Positions 1 to 5,791 of a DNA stretch of 8,304 nt are shown here, piece by piece. How positions within the stretch are numbered: position 1 is the stretch's first letter; each line of letters begins with the position of its first letter. The stretch spans positions 1 to 8,304 of the forward strand of contig RKSK01000097.1 in assembly GCA_007570915.1 (NCBI GenBank), written 5' to 3'. The notes below the pieces were generated by a model. The model made no database searches. It was not told where the DNA came from and saw only the letters and a program-made list of their open reading frames with translations. The position numbers and the translations under genes were made by a program. The stretch comes from Cenarchaeum sp. Lineage in GTDB: Archaea; Thermoproteota; Nitrososphaeria; Nitrososphaerales; Nitrosopumilaceae.

Positions 1-95
1 CTGCATGCCCCGCTCGGCGCGCCGGCACGCGCGGCCGCCGCTGCCGCCCCTGCCGATCGCCACGGCGGAGCCCCAGCCCTGGCCGACTTGGGGGG

Positions 96-116
96 TTTTG
101 GCCATATGCGCCAAAA
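96..116. promoter_or_regulatory. Inverted repeat upstream of the DUF5678 operon
   Basis: TTTTGGC (96-102) and GCCAAAA (110-116) form a perfect 7-bp inverted repeat around a 7-nt spacer that includes CATATG. It lies about 45 nt upstream of the TATA box at 158-166, in an otherwise GC-rich stretch where T and A runs stand out. It could be an operator for a dimeric regulator or a terminator hairpin of a gene to the left of the window. The sequence alone does not decide. Confidence 0.35.
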
Positions 117-157
117 GCCGTGCCTAGTCATACAACACCCTCGGCGCGCCGCCTAGA

Positions 158-166
158 CTTAAATAC
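158..166 (+). promoter_or_regulatory. TATA box of the DUF5678-protease operon
   Basis: CTTAAATAC is centred about 26 nt upstream of the ATG at 188. In archaea the TATA centre lies about 25-27 nt upstream of the transcription start, so the mRNA should start at or next to the ATG and be leaderless. No Shine-Dalgarno sequence precedes the ATG, which agrees. This supports 188 as the start over the in-frame ATGs at residues 9 and 20. Confidence 0.7.
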
Positions 167-187
167 GGGCATATTCTGCCGCCCGCC

Positions 188-700
188 ATGGCGGCGCAAG
201 AGCTGCAAGGCATGCCGGCGGGCGAGACACTGGATCCGGGGTACATGGACAGGCAGGAGGAGATCTATAGGAACCGCAGGGACGAGCTGACCACACGGCA
301 CCCTGACGAGTTCATCGTCGTCTGCGGAGACGGGGTCTTTGTGGGACGGAGCTTTGACGAGGCGGCGTCTCGGGCGCATGCGGCACACCCGGGCAAGCCG
401 CTCTTTTCGAGCATGCTCCACCCGCCCGCCGGGCGAGGGGAAGATCCTGTCGATGACGGGAACGACCATAACGGAGCCGACGCGTCCTTTGAAGAGGATC
501 TCGCGCAGCAAAAGGCGATCTTTATGGATCGCATAGACGAGCTGCTCTCAAGGTATCCGGACAGGTTCATAGCCGTGTGCGGCGGCGACGTGTTTGTGGG
601 CAGGGACGACGGCGAGGCCATCTCAAAGGCCCAGGCCGCCCACCCCGGCAGGCCGTTCTTTTTGCGCATATACGACCCGTGCCTTGGGTGCCGACCATGA
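188..700 (+). CDS. Tandem DUF5678-domain protein (170 aa)
   Basis: A small, probably cytoplasmic protein with two copies of one module. Copy 1 is about residues 25-77 and copy 2 about 109-162. Each reads as a helix ending in DEL, then HP/YP-D-x-FI-x-VCG, VFVGR, an acidic helix with an Ala-rich stretch, and AAHPG(K/R)P. The spacing between copies is about 85 residues, and the linker (78-105) is rich in Gly, Asp and Asn. The module matches my recollection of DUF5678, a short alpha/beta domain of unknown biochemical role often encoded beside aspartyl-protease-like genes in archaea. The last bases overlap the next gene as ATGA (697-700), so the two are probably translationally coupled. It might bind the neighbouring protease or present a substrate to it; that is inference. 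The leaderless promoter fixes the start. There is no signal peptide or membrane segment. Confidence 0.85.
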   Translation: MAAQELQGMPAGETLDPGYMDRQEEIYRNRRDELTTRHPDEFIVVCGDGVFVGRSFDEAASRAHAAHPGKPLFSSMLHPPAGRGEDPVDDGNDHNGADASFEEDLAQQKAIFMDRIDELLSRYPDRFIAVCGGDVFVGRDDGEAISKAQAAHPGRPFFLRIYDPCLGCRP

Positions 701-1089
701 CGGTGCGCCTCCACCTGCGAGACGGGGTGTATTTGGCAGACTGCATGATTGAGGGAACGAGCCGGCTGGAAATCATGGGCGTTGTCGACTCTGGCGCCTC
801 CATCACATATGTGACCAAGGACGTGCGCAAGCGTGCCGGGCTGGAGCCGACCGGAGATTCACAACGATTTTTGTGCGTTCATGGAAAAAACCATGCCGGA
901 ATCGAGACAAAATCATACCGTGGCGTGGTGACGCTTGGCACTGTGTACGGAAACGGAACGGTCTACGAGCTTGACGCGCGCCCAACCGTGGGCGGCCTGC
1001 GCGTCGGAGCGGTGTTGGGACGTGACATGCTGCACAGCTTCAACGTGGCGTTGAACTGGAAGGACAGGACGGGGTTCCTGGCGGCCTGA
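697..1089 (+). CDS. Retropepsin-like aspartyl protease (130 aa)
   Basis: A single-domain clan AA aspartyl protease-like protein. The N-terminal beta strands lead to VVDSGAS at residues 29-35, which carries the catalytic Asp31 in the D-(S/T)-G-A-S motif. Near the C-terminus VGAVLGRDML (103-112) is the hydrophobic-hydrophobic-Gly motif followed by the x-D-x-L typical of retropepsin-like proteins. One active site per chain implies it works as a homodimer. At 130 aa it is the usual size for the free-standing family, without pro-region, signal peptide or membrane segment, so a cytoplasmic role is likely. I chose the ATG at 697 because it overlaps the upstream stop codon (ATGA) and the recognisable fold begins just after it. 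The frame is open for 40 more codons upstream, but those lie inside the preceding gene. The partnership with the DUF5678 gene recurs in archaea as I recall; its substrate is unknown. Confidence 0.85.
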   Translation: MTVRLHLRDGVYLADCMIEGTSRLEIMGVVDSGASITYVTKDVRKRAGLEPTGDSQRFLCVHGKNHAGIETKSYRGVVTLGTVYGNGTVYELDARPTVGGLRVGAVLGRDMLHSFNVALNWKDRTGFLAA

Positions 1090-1460
1090 CCGCCGTCCCC
1101 GCGGCGCGGGTGCTGGCATGCGGGGCGCCGGGCGAGGGCCGTATGGGCGGGCAGGGGGCGTCCTGCGGGCAGCGCCAGGGCGAGCTGGCGGCAGGGCCGC
1201 GCGGCGCGCCTGCCGACACCTGCGGCGACGGGGTCCCTGCGGGGCAAAGTTCTGACGGGGCGGCGCCGCGGGCGCGCGCCACGCCGCGCCCGATTCCGCC
1301 GCCCCTCCCGCATGCCGCGCCCGCACCCGCGTATGGCCGGGGCAGGGGGGAGCGAGGCCCGCAGGGCGACCGCATCGCCGACGGGGACGACGTGCTCTTA
1401 CTACAATGAGGCAAAAAAGTGGCCCGCGCGTGTCGCCGAGGGGTGGGGGCAGCTCCACAC
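1090..1460. other. Gene-free GC-rich stretch
   Basis: I find no supportable gene here. Frames are open on both strands only because the DNA is so GC-rich; their translations are rich in Arg, Pro, Ala and Gly and show no recognisable motif. No T-rich terminator follows the protease gene. One AT-richer patch (about 1397-1420) sits just outside the left inverted repeat of the IS630-type element and may mark the old insertion boundary. The stretch could be decayed coding or mobile-element DNA. Confidence 0.5.
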
Positions 1461-1502
1461 GGCGGTGCTGCATAACTATACCTGTGATCACAAGTCCGCC
1501 CC
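1461..1502 (+). repeat. Left inverted repeat of the IS630-type element
   Basis: This 42-bp sequence matches the reverse complement of 2713-2754 at 35 of 42 positions without gaps. All seven differences are transitions. It contains the palindrome TGTGATCACA (1483-1492), which the right copy lacks. Confidence 0.75.
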
Positions 1503-1659
1503 CAGCTTCGCGGCCCCTTGGCCCCGGCCCCGCGATCCGGGGTTCGCGCAGTTGATCAAGTTTACCCGGCCACGTGGGCATGCTGATCGCCCCCCGTCCT
1601 GCGCGCGGCGTGGGCAGGCGCAAGGGGGAGGGGCCCGCGAGGCGCTGCGGGAACAGGGG

Positions 1660-2503
1660 GTGAACGGAACCCTCCGGGAGCTCGCCGTGCGCCCCGTCGT
1701 TGACAAGGGCATGAGGCCCGCGGAGGTCGCGGGCCTGCCGGGCCGCGGCGAGGACTGGGCCGGGACGCGAGCCGCGCGGCACGCGGGGGGCGGCATCGTC
1801 GCCCTCCGTGACCTCACCCGGCCCGGGCGCCCCCCGCTGGTGCCGCAGCATGGCGCCCCATCGTTCCTGTGGGGCGTGTACATCACGCGCGCGTCGCCCG
1901 GGCCGCTGCGCGACGCGATCGAGGGGGCGGGCGTGAGGCACGGCCTCGACAGCGCCAGGGGGCTCATGCGCCGACCCGGGTTCTCGCGCAAGAGGCCGAC
2001 GCTGGTTCACGCCAACAGGGCCGGCCCGGACGGGGCTCGCAGGCGGCAGGCCGCCCGTGGGCACGAGGATCCCCGTCCCGCACACGGGAAGCCACGAAAG
2101 GCTTGCCGTGTTCGGGGCGCTCGTGGACGGCGGCAGGCGGCCGTTCCGGCCGCACGGCCGGCTCGGCGCCGCCACGCCTGCCAGGCGCTCGCGCGAGGCG
2201 CACCGCAAGTCCGGCAGGATCGCCGTGGTCGCCGGCAGTGCCCCGCAGCGCCGCGCGGCGGTGGCGGGGGACTTTCTGGAGGGCTGCGCCGGGGAGGTGC
2301 TGCCGCGCGGGCTGCCGACGGGGTCGCCGCACATGGACGCCGCGGAGGGGCCGTGGCGCAGGGCAAGGCGCGCCGTGCGGGACCCGGGGCGCCACGGCGG
2401 CGCCGTCGGCATGCGCGCCGCGGCGGGGGAGCGCTTTCGGGCGGCGCGGCGCCGCCTGTACATCCTCGCCCACATGGGAAGGCGGGCCGCGGACTGCGCG
2501 TGA
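1660..2503 (+). pseudogene. Broken IS630-family transposase
   Basis: The first part reads in the frame of the GTG at 1660: a helix-turn-helix region with VDKGMRPAEVAGL, then GGIVALRDLTRPGRPPLVP, then a second helical part ending in LMRRPGFSRKRP and HANRA (about 2010). These are hallmarks of the IS630 N-terminal DNA-binding region. The C-terminal DDE part is in the next frame, from about 2042 to the TGA at 2501-2503: HERLAVFGALVDGG, then GRIAVVAGSAPQRRAA, then LPRGLPTGSPHMDAAEGPW. The join near 2030-2045 skips the segment that should hold the first catalytic Asp, about 40-50 residues by comparison with the family. At 2234-2239 Gly-Ser replaces the Asp-Asn of the usual DN-A-x-x-H motif, and its His is Arg. 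The Glu (codon 2345-2347) remains. The gene is dead by frameshift, deletion and substitution. Confidence 0.8.
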
Positions 2504-2712
2504 GCCGGGCGGGCGCGCGTTCCCCCGGCCGTGGCGCCTTGCGCCCTCGCGGCGCCTGCGGAAACGGCCGGTCGCGGCCAGCACCTTGCGCCCCCGCAGC
2601 CCGTTGCCCCCGCGGCGGCGGGACGGCGCGGCGCGCCGGGCGAACGGACATGCCCGGGCGATCGCGCGGCGCCTTCCCCCAGGCCCGCTTGCCCAAAAAC
2701 GCCGCAAAACGC

Positions 2713-2754
2713 GGGGCGGGCTTGTGGTCGCGGGTATGGTTACGCAACACCGCC
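2713..2754 (-). repeat. Right inverted repeat of the IS630-type element
   Basis: The reverse complement aligns to 1461-1502 over 42 bp with seven transitions and no gaps. In six of the seven, this copy has C or G where the left copy has T or A. It ends about 80 nt before the stop codon of the membrane-protein gene that reads towards it. Confidence 0.75.
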
Positions 2755-2835
2755 GATCGCGCCGGCCGCGCGGGACCCAGGCGCCGCCACCAGGCCCAAC
2801 AGGGCGTGCAGGCCGCCCGCCCCGGCGTCCGCGCG

Positions 2836-3396
2836 CTACGCCCACGGGCCCAGGGACACAAGGGCGGCCACGGCGCCTATTCCCACCACCGCAAGGCCCA
2901 CAAACAGCGCCGCCTGCGACCTGTGTGCCCCCGCGTTTATCCTGTCCGACTCTGCCTCGCGGCTTTGCAGCGCATGGATGTACGACTCGGCGAGCGTCCT
3001 GTAAAACTCCTCCTCGAGCATGGTCGGCCAGGCGTCGAGCGTGTCGCTAACGGTTTTGCCCTTTTCAAAGTCCGCATACGTGATGGGCTGCTCAATGTCA
3101 GGCCCGGACTGTGCGGACATGGAGAACAGCAGGGACGCCATCACCCACGCTATCCCGGACGCCCCGCACAGGATGACTAGCCATGTGGCAAAGACCGCGT
3201 GGGGACCCATGGAGCCGCCGTCCTGGGGGCCGCCCCACACGGAGCCGGAATACGCAACCAGGCCCACGGCCATGACTCCCAGCACGACCGTGCTCATCTC
3301 CTGCCTCACCTTTGCCTTTTCCTTTGAGCTCTTTAGCATCTCGTCGTGAAACGCGAGCTGACCCGCCAGCACGCCGCAGAGCTTTTCATAGAACAA
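2836..3396 (-). CDS. Three-helix membrane protein of unknown function (186 aa)
   Basis: I do not recognise the family. A charged amphipathic N-terminus (residues 1-34, Lys/Glu-rich from 19 to 33) is followed by a membrane helix at about 35-54, a short Gly-rich turn (55-65), a second helix at about 67-92, a soluble acidic stretch of about 70 residues (93-160) and a third helix at about 161-182. The soluble part has a run of Glu (128-130) and ends in a long polar helix. A two-helix hairpin plus a cytosolic helix recalls the SLATT class of predicted membrane effectors of nucleotide-signalling defence systems, but I see no diagnostic motif. The start is TTG at 3394-3396, supported by a strong Shine-Dalgarno sequence 6 nt upstream; the nearby ATG is out of frame. 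It lies 39 nt downstream of the zinc-ribbon gene and is probably co-transcribed with it. Confidence 0.75.
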   Translation of the reverse strand: MFYEKLCGVLAGQLAFHDEMLKSSKEKAKVRQEMSTVVLGVMAVGLVAYSGSVWGGPQDGGSMGPHAVFATWLVILCGASGIAWVMASLLFSMSAQSGPDIEQPITYADFEKGKTVSDTLDAWPTMLEEEFYRTLAESYIHALQSREAESDRINAGAHRSQAALFVGLAVVGIGAVAALVSLGPWA

Positions 3397-3402
3397 GCCT
3401 GT

Positions 3403-3407
3403 CCTCC
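3403..3407 (-). promoter_or_regulatory. Shine-Dalgarno site that sets a TTG start
   Basis: GGAGG on the minus strand, inside a G-rich run, lies 6 nt before the TTG at 3394-3396. It decides the start of the membrane-protein gene, which has no in-frame ATG nearby. It fits the view that internal operon genes use Shine-Dalgarno sequences while first genes are leaderless. Confidence 0.65.
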
Positions 3408-3435
3408 CCCCGCGCGCCTGTCCGATGCGCCGCAG

Positions 3436-3648
3436 TCAATGCGCCATCGGGCCCCCCAGCTTTGTTATCACGAGGCGCCCCTCTCCCCTGGTCACGGCGC
3501 GCTCCCCGCAGGAGATGGGGCTGCCGCAGTAGGGGCAGTACCTGATGCGCGACAGGCTGCCGCCCCAGCCGCCCACCAGGCGCGAGAGCGACGTGCCGCA
3601 GCACGGGCAGTAGCTAAAACCGGGCGGGGCGTCCTTGCCGCTTGCCAT
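3436..3648 (-). CDS. Small zinc-ribbon protein (70 aa)
   Basis: A small protein with two knuckles, CPCCG (Cys14, Cys17) and CPYCG (Cys38, Cys41), 20 residues apart. This is the spacing of a single four-cysteine zinc ribbon, with Cys16 and Cys47 as extra cysteines. The tail after residue 48 is basic and ends in a short hydrophobic strand (LVITKL). Such ribbons bind nucleic acid or protein partners; which applies here cannot be told. The ATG at 3648 lies about 29 nt downstream of the TATA box centre, so it is likely the first, leaderless gene of a unit that continues into the membrane protein. The DNA between TATA and ATG is an almost pure alternating GC tract. No paralogue is seen in the window. 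Confidence 0.75.
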   Translation of the reverse strand: MASGKDAPPGFSYCPCCGTSLSRLVGGWGGSLSRIRYCPYCGSPISCGERAVTRGEGRLVITKLGGPMAH

Positions 3649-3673
3649 CGCGCGCGCGGGCGCGCGCGGGGCT

Positions 3674-3682
3674 CTATAAAGG
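3674..3682 (-). promoter_or_regulatory. TATA box of the zinc-ribbon operon
   Basis: The minus strand reads CCTTTATAG, centred about 29-30 nt upstream of the ATG at 3648. No Shine-Dalgarno sequence is present, consistent with a leaderless or nearly leaderless mRNA. A MITE-like element begins about 50 nt further upstream. Confidence 0.7.
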
Positions 3683-3734
3683 TTTGAGCGGGGGCCCCGC
3701 GCCGCGCCCCGGCGCCTGCGGAGATCCGGGAACC

Positions 3735-3805
3735 CGCAGATCCCAAATCCGTGGGCCAGAGAGCCGCCCAGGGCGGCGGCCGGGTCCCCGCGTTTGGGAT
3801 CTGTG
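3735..3805. mobile_element. 71-bp MITE-like element related to the IS at 3992-5295
   Basis: The right end, read on the minus strand (3805 to 3783), matches the left terminal repeat of the IS at 21 of 23 positions. The left end (from 3735) begins CGCAGATCCCAAAT, one base different from the IS over those 14. Inside, 3763-3777 is a perfect 6-bp stem, GCCGCC and GGCGGC around CAG, which is the same subterminal palindrome as at 4020-4034 of the IS. The unit thus looks like two IS left ends facing each other without a transposase. The flanks (GAACC on the left, GCCCT on the right) are not a clear target duplication. It could have been mobilised in trans by the IS4-type transposase. Confidence 0.65.
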
Positions 3806-3986
3806 GCCCTGGCGCCCCGCGCCTCCGCGCGCGGCCCTGCCTCAAAGCCCCCCTGCGCCCTTTTCTCGTGGAGCGCAAGGCGCGCGCTCCCCGGGCGGGG
3901 CCTCCCCGGGTGCCTCAGGACGGCTGGCGCCGCCGATCATGGGCTCGACCCTGTCGCGGTGCGGCGGGGAGGCCAGGTTGCCCACC

Positions 3987-3991
3987 GTACC
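3987..3991. repeat. Left copy of the 5-bp target-site duplication
   Basis: GTACC immediately precedes the left terminal repeat and is repeated exactly at 5296-5300, after the right terminal repeat. Five base pairs is within the range for IS4-superfamily/ISH3-type elements. A sixth base (C) also matches but is shared with the element end. Confidence 0.7.
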
Positions 3992-4014
3992 CACAGATCC
4001 CAAATGTGGGGACC
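3992..4014 (+). repeat. Left terminal inverted repeat of the IS
   Basis: Starts CACAGATCCCAAATG and pairs with the reverse complement of 5273-5295 at 19 of 23 positions. It is 3' of the transposase gene. Confidence 0.8.
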
Positions 4015-4019
4015 TGGGA

Positions 4020-4034
4020 GCCGCCTAGGGCGGC
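4020..4034. terminator. Palindrome overlapping the transposase stop codon
   Basis: GCCGCC (4020-4025) and GGCGGC (4029-4034) form a perfect 6-bp stem around TAG. The minus-strand stop codon of the transposase (4025-4027) falls at the tip. The same stem with loop CAG recurs in the MITE-like element at 3763-3777. It may be a transposase-binding subterminal site or a hairpin that ends transcription or blocks read-in; there is no T run, so the terminator reading is weak. Confidence 0.4.
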
Positions 4035-5221
4035 GGCTTCCTCGGAGGCCTCAGCCTCGGCTGGATGCCAAACTCGTTGCATACCCCCAGCACGATCAGA
4101 AACATGAGCGACTTCGCCGGGATCCTCCGGCTGTCGCCTGCCGCCCCCCCCCCCCTGTCCGAGTGCAGCATGGTCCACGCGTTGTGCACCATGAGCGACA
4201 CCACAAAGCAAAAGATCCTCACGTTCTCGTCGCGGCCCGGCGTGCGCATGCGCGTCTGCTTCAGCAGCTTGTAGCCATTCTCGATCCCCCACCTGCGCTG
4301 GCACGGCTCGTCCGGGTCTGCCGACGGCATGTTGGTGGCGAACGCAATGTGCGCCCCCTACGGCCCCCTGCCCTTGCGCTTTTTCCTCTTCCTTATGATC
4401 ATCGTGTACGGCGCCTCCCTCCCGCGCCCGTCGGAGATGCGCATCTTGGACACCTCCCCGCGGCGGCCGGCGGAGAACTCGCGCAGCGTCGCGGCGACGC
4501 GGCGCGAGTTCGGGCACGGCACGGGCCAGCGCACCCTGTGCCACGCGAGTCGCCCGAGCACCCCTGCCGTGAAGTGCCCGCGGTCCATCAACAGGACCGG
4601 CCTGACGCAGGCACGCGCGCAGACCGCCCTGACGCGCATGTACACAGTGGAAAACATGACCTCCACGGAGTCGCCGGGCATCACGCGCACGGCGCCGGGC
4701 GTGACCCACATCCTGTTGGTCACGCACTGCGCCGTCATGTACTTTTCCCTCCTCGCCGGGCCGTGGTCAGACCTCGCGCGCACGAGCCACCTGGGGACCG
4801 CACGCCCGTACCGGTGTATCCCGTGCATGTCAAACGCGACGACGATCTCCGCCGGGAGCTTGCCCCGTCGGTGCAGCGTGCGCAGGTGGCGCGCGGCCGA
4901 CGCGCGCAGGTGGCGCAGCGCGCCGGCCGCGTCGCACGTCTGCATCGCCTGGCGCGCCCGCCCGGCGGTGGGCATCCTGCCGGCGATCTCGGCGTACTCG
5001 CCGAGCCCCAGGAAGCCGCCGGTCGAGGTGCCGTTGCTGGCGGCCAGCGCGACCAGGACCAGGATCGTGCCCGCCGTGTACTTTTTGTTGGGCCGGGTCG
5101 CGGTGCGCAGGCCCTGCGCTGCCGGGGCGAGCACGCGCGTCACGGCCCTGAGCGCGCTGCTGTTCTCGGCCATCTCCTTGCCCATCTGCGTCGCCCTTGG
5201 CCCCGCCTTTTGCCGCGCCAT
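4025..5221 (-). pseudogene. IS4-superfamily DDE transposase with an in-frame TAG
   Basis: Read straight through, the frame gives 397 residues plus one internal stop, a normal length for the family. Asp131 lies in VVAFDMHGIHRYG (D1), Asp213 in LLMDRGHF (D2), and the Glu (position 314, counting the stop as 288) in RRWGIENGYKLLK, which fits the R-(3)-E-(6)-K signature. All three catalytic residues are present. The only lesion seen is the TAG at 4358-4360, after the basic stretch RKRKKRKGRGP and before GAHIAFATN, in the same frame on both sides. A terminated product of 287 residues would lack the catalytic Glu. The start at 5221 is supported by a TATA box 25 nt upstream. Sequencing error, recent nonsense mutation or suppression are all possible; I favour recent mutation. 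Confidence 0.8.
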
Positions 5222-5242
5222 CGGCGGCCCGCCAGGGTTCCC

Positions 5243-5251
5243 CTATAGATC
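5243..5251 (-). promoter_or_regulatory. TATA box of the transposase, inside the right end of the IS
   Basis: The minus strand reads GATCTATAG, centred about 25 nt upstream of the ATG at 5221, giving a leaderless arrangement. The IS therefore carries its own promoter between its right terminal repeat and the gene. In the decayed copy the matching position (about 7601-7610) has lost the TATA sequence. Confidence 0.6.
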
Positions 5252-5272
5252 TGTTTGGCCCGGATCAGGCGC

Positions 5273-5295
5273 GGTGCCTACTTTTGGGATGTGTG
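5273..5295 (-). repeat. Right terminal inverted repeat of the IS
   Basis: On the minus strand it begins CACACATCCCAAAAG and matches the left repeat at 19 of 23 positions. Its plus-strand tip CTTTTGGGATGTGTG recurs, with one change each, at 7646-7660 and 7700-7714. Confidence 0.8.
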
Positions 5296-5300
5296 GTACC
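5296..5300. repeat. Right copy of the 5-bp target-site duplication
   Basis: GTACC directly follows the right terminal repeat and equals 3987-3991. Confidence 0.7.
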
Positions 5301-5332
5301 CGTCATGGCCCGCTCCCCACGCGGCGCGCCCC

Positions 5333-5791
5333 CTAGGCAGGGTGCGACCCGCCCGGAGGCACGCCAATGTTGTCCAGCAGGCCCTGTATCTGGTCTTCCG
5401 CGGCTCTGAGCGCCCTAACCGACTCGGCGTGGTCTGCCGTTGACAGGCGCAGCAGGACCAGGCGGAGCGACGGCACGGCGGGGCGGAACTTCCTGTCCAC
5501 ATAGACCTCGTACGCGGACAGCGCGTCGGACATAGTCACCAGCAGGGCCGCCGTCGAGCGATAGTACCTCTCCTTGTCTTCGGAGTTAAGCAGGATGAGC
5601 CGGGTTGCGTCAAGGCACCCGCTTAGCACGGCCCTAAAGTCCATCAGGTTTTGCCGGTGCTCCCCGCCCATGTACCGGCGGAACCTCTCCGAGCGCAAAA
5701 AGGCCACAAGCGTGAAGGCCAGCCCCGCAATCCCGAACGCCGACAGCGCAGGGCTCCACTCTCGCAGAAACTCGAGCAGCGCGTCAGGCAT
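5333..5791 (-). CDS. Single-pass membrane protein with helical cytosolic domain (152 aa)
   Basis: No family recognised. One hydrophobic helix at about residues 15-32 (ALSAFGIAGLAFTLVAFL) is followed at once by basic residues (RSERFRRY, 33-40), which places the C-terminal part inside the cell. Residues 45-142 look all-helical, with Leu/Ala heptad-like spacing, and a short Pro/Gly tail follows. The ATG at 5789-5791 overlaps the end of the upstream gene by 8 nt (5784-5791), which implies translational coupling. The frame is open far upstream, but that part lies over the preceding gene. It is the last gene of a three-gene operon and ends 38 nt before the IS at 3992-5295, so the IS just missed it. 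A membrane effector paired with a Panacea/YwgA-like partner is an attractive but unproven idea. Confidence 0.8.
   Translation of the reverse strand: MPDALLEFLREWSPALSAFGIAGLAFTLVAFLRSERFRRYMGGEHRQNLMDFRAVLSGCLDATRLILLNSEDKERYYRSTAALLVTMSDALSAYEVYVDRKFRPAVPSLRLVLLRLSTADHAESVRALRAAEDQIQGLLDNIGVPPGGSHPA

Larger units (their letters stand above)
1461..2754 (+). mobile_element. Degenerate IS630-type insertion element
   Basis: A pair of 42-bp inverted repeats (1461-1502 and 2713-2754) brackets a transposase relic of the IS630/Tc1-mariner type on the plus strand. The whole is about 1.3 kb, near the usual 1.1-1.2 kb for the family. The exact tips are uncertain: faint similarity continues outward, and I could not fix the TA target duplication expected for IS630. 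The element separates the protease operon from the oppositely oriented zinc-ribbon operon. It cannot transpose by itself because the transposase is broken. Confidence 0.7.
3992..5295 (-). mobile_element. Complete 1304-bp IS, IS4 superfamily (ISH3-like)
   Basis: The element is bounded by 23-bp terminal inverted repeats (19 of 23 identical) and flanked by GTACC duplications, so both ends are well defined. It holds one transposase gene on the minus strand, with its promoter inside the right end and its stop codon inside a palindrome near the left end. Length, 5-bp duplication and the R-(3)-E-(6)-K signature in the transposase suit ISH3-like members of the IS4 superfamily, a common archaeal type. 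I assign the superfamily with more confidence than the group. A decayed relative lies at 7306-7714 and a mini-element at 3735-3805. The intact ends and duplication suggest a fairly recent insertion. Confidence 0.85.

Noticed and set aside
1..127. Open plus-strand frame at the left edge as the end of an upstream gene
   Set aside because: All three frames are open for long stretches owing to GC content, and none shows protein-like composition or a domain. It cannot be supported from this window.
1110..1409. Possible 99-aa gene after the protease
   Set aside because: No promoter or Shine-Dalgarno sequence, Gly/Pro/Arg-rich composition and no family pattern.
1483..1492. TGTGATCACA palindrome as a CRP-type operator
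   Set aside because: It lies inside the IS630-type inverted repeat, is absent from the right copy, and the host looks archaeal; it is more likely a chance product of transitions.
913..2475. Minus-strand open frame of 520 codons
   Set aside because: It is antisense to the protease gene and the transposase relic and has low-complexity, GC-driven composition without domains.
1312..3180. Plus-strand open frame of 622 codons
   Set aside because: It crosses the IS630-type relic and runs antisense into the membrane-protein gene. Only its 1660 to about 2030 part carries transposase motifs; the rest is Arg/Pro/Ala-rich and comes from high GC.
3649..3671. Alternating GC tract as a short tandem repeat locus
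   Set aside because: Too short and irregular for a repeat array; described instead as a promoter-region palindrome.
3794..5248. Plus-strand open frame of 484 codons across the IS
   Set aside because: It is the antisense of the transposase, which has clear DDE motifs on the other strand. Its His/Arg/Pro-rich translation has no recognisable motif.
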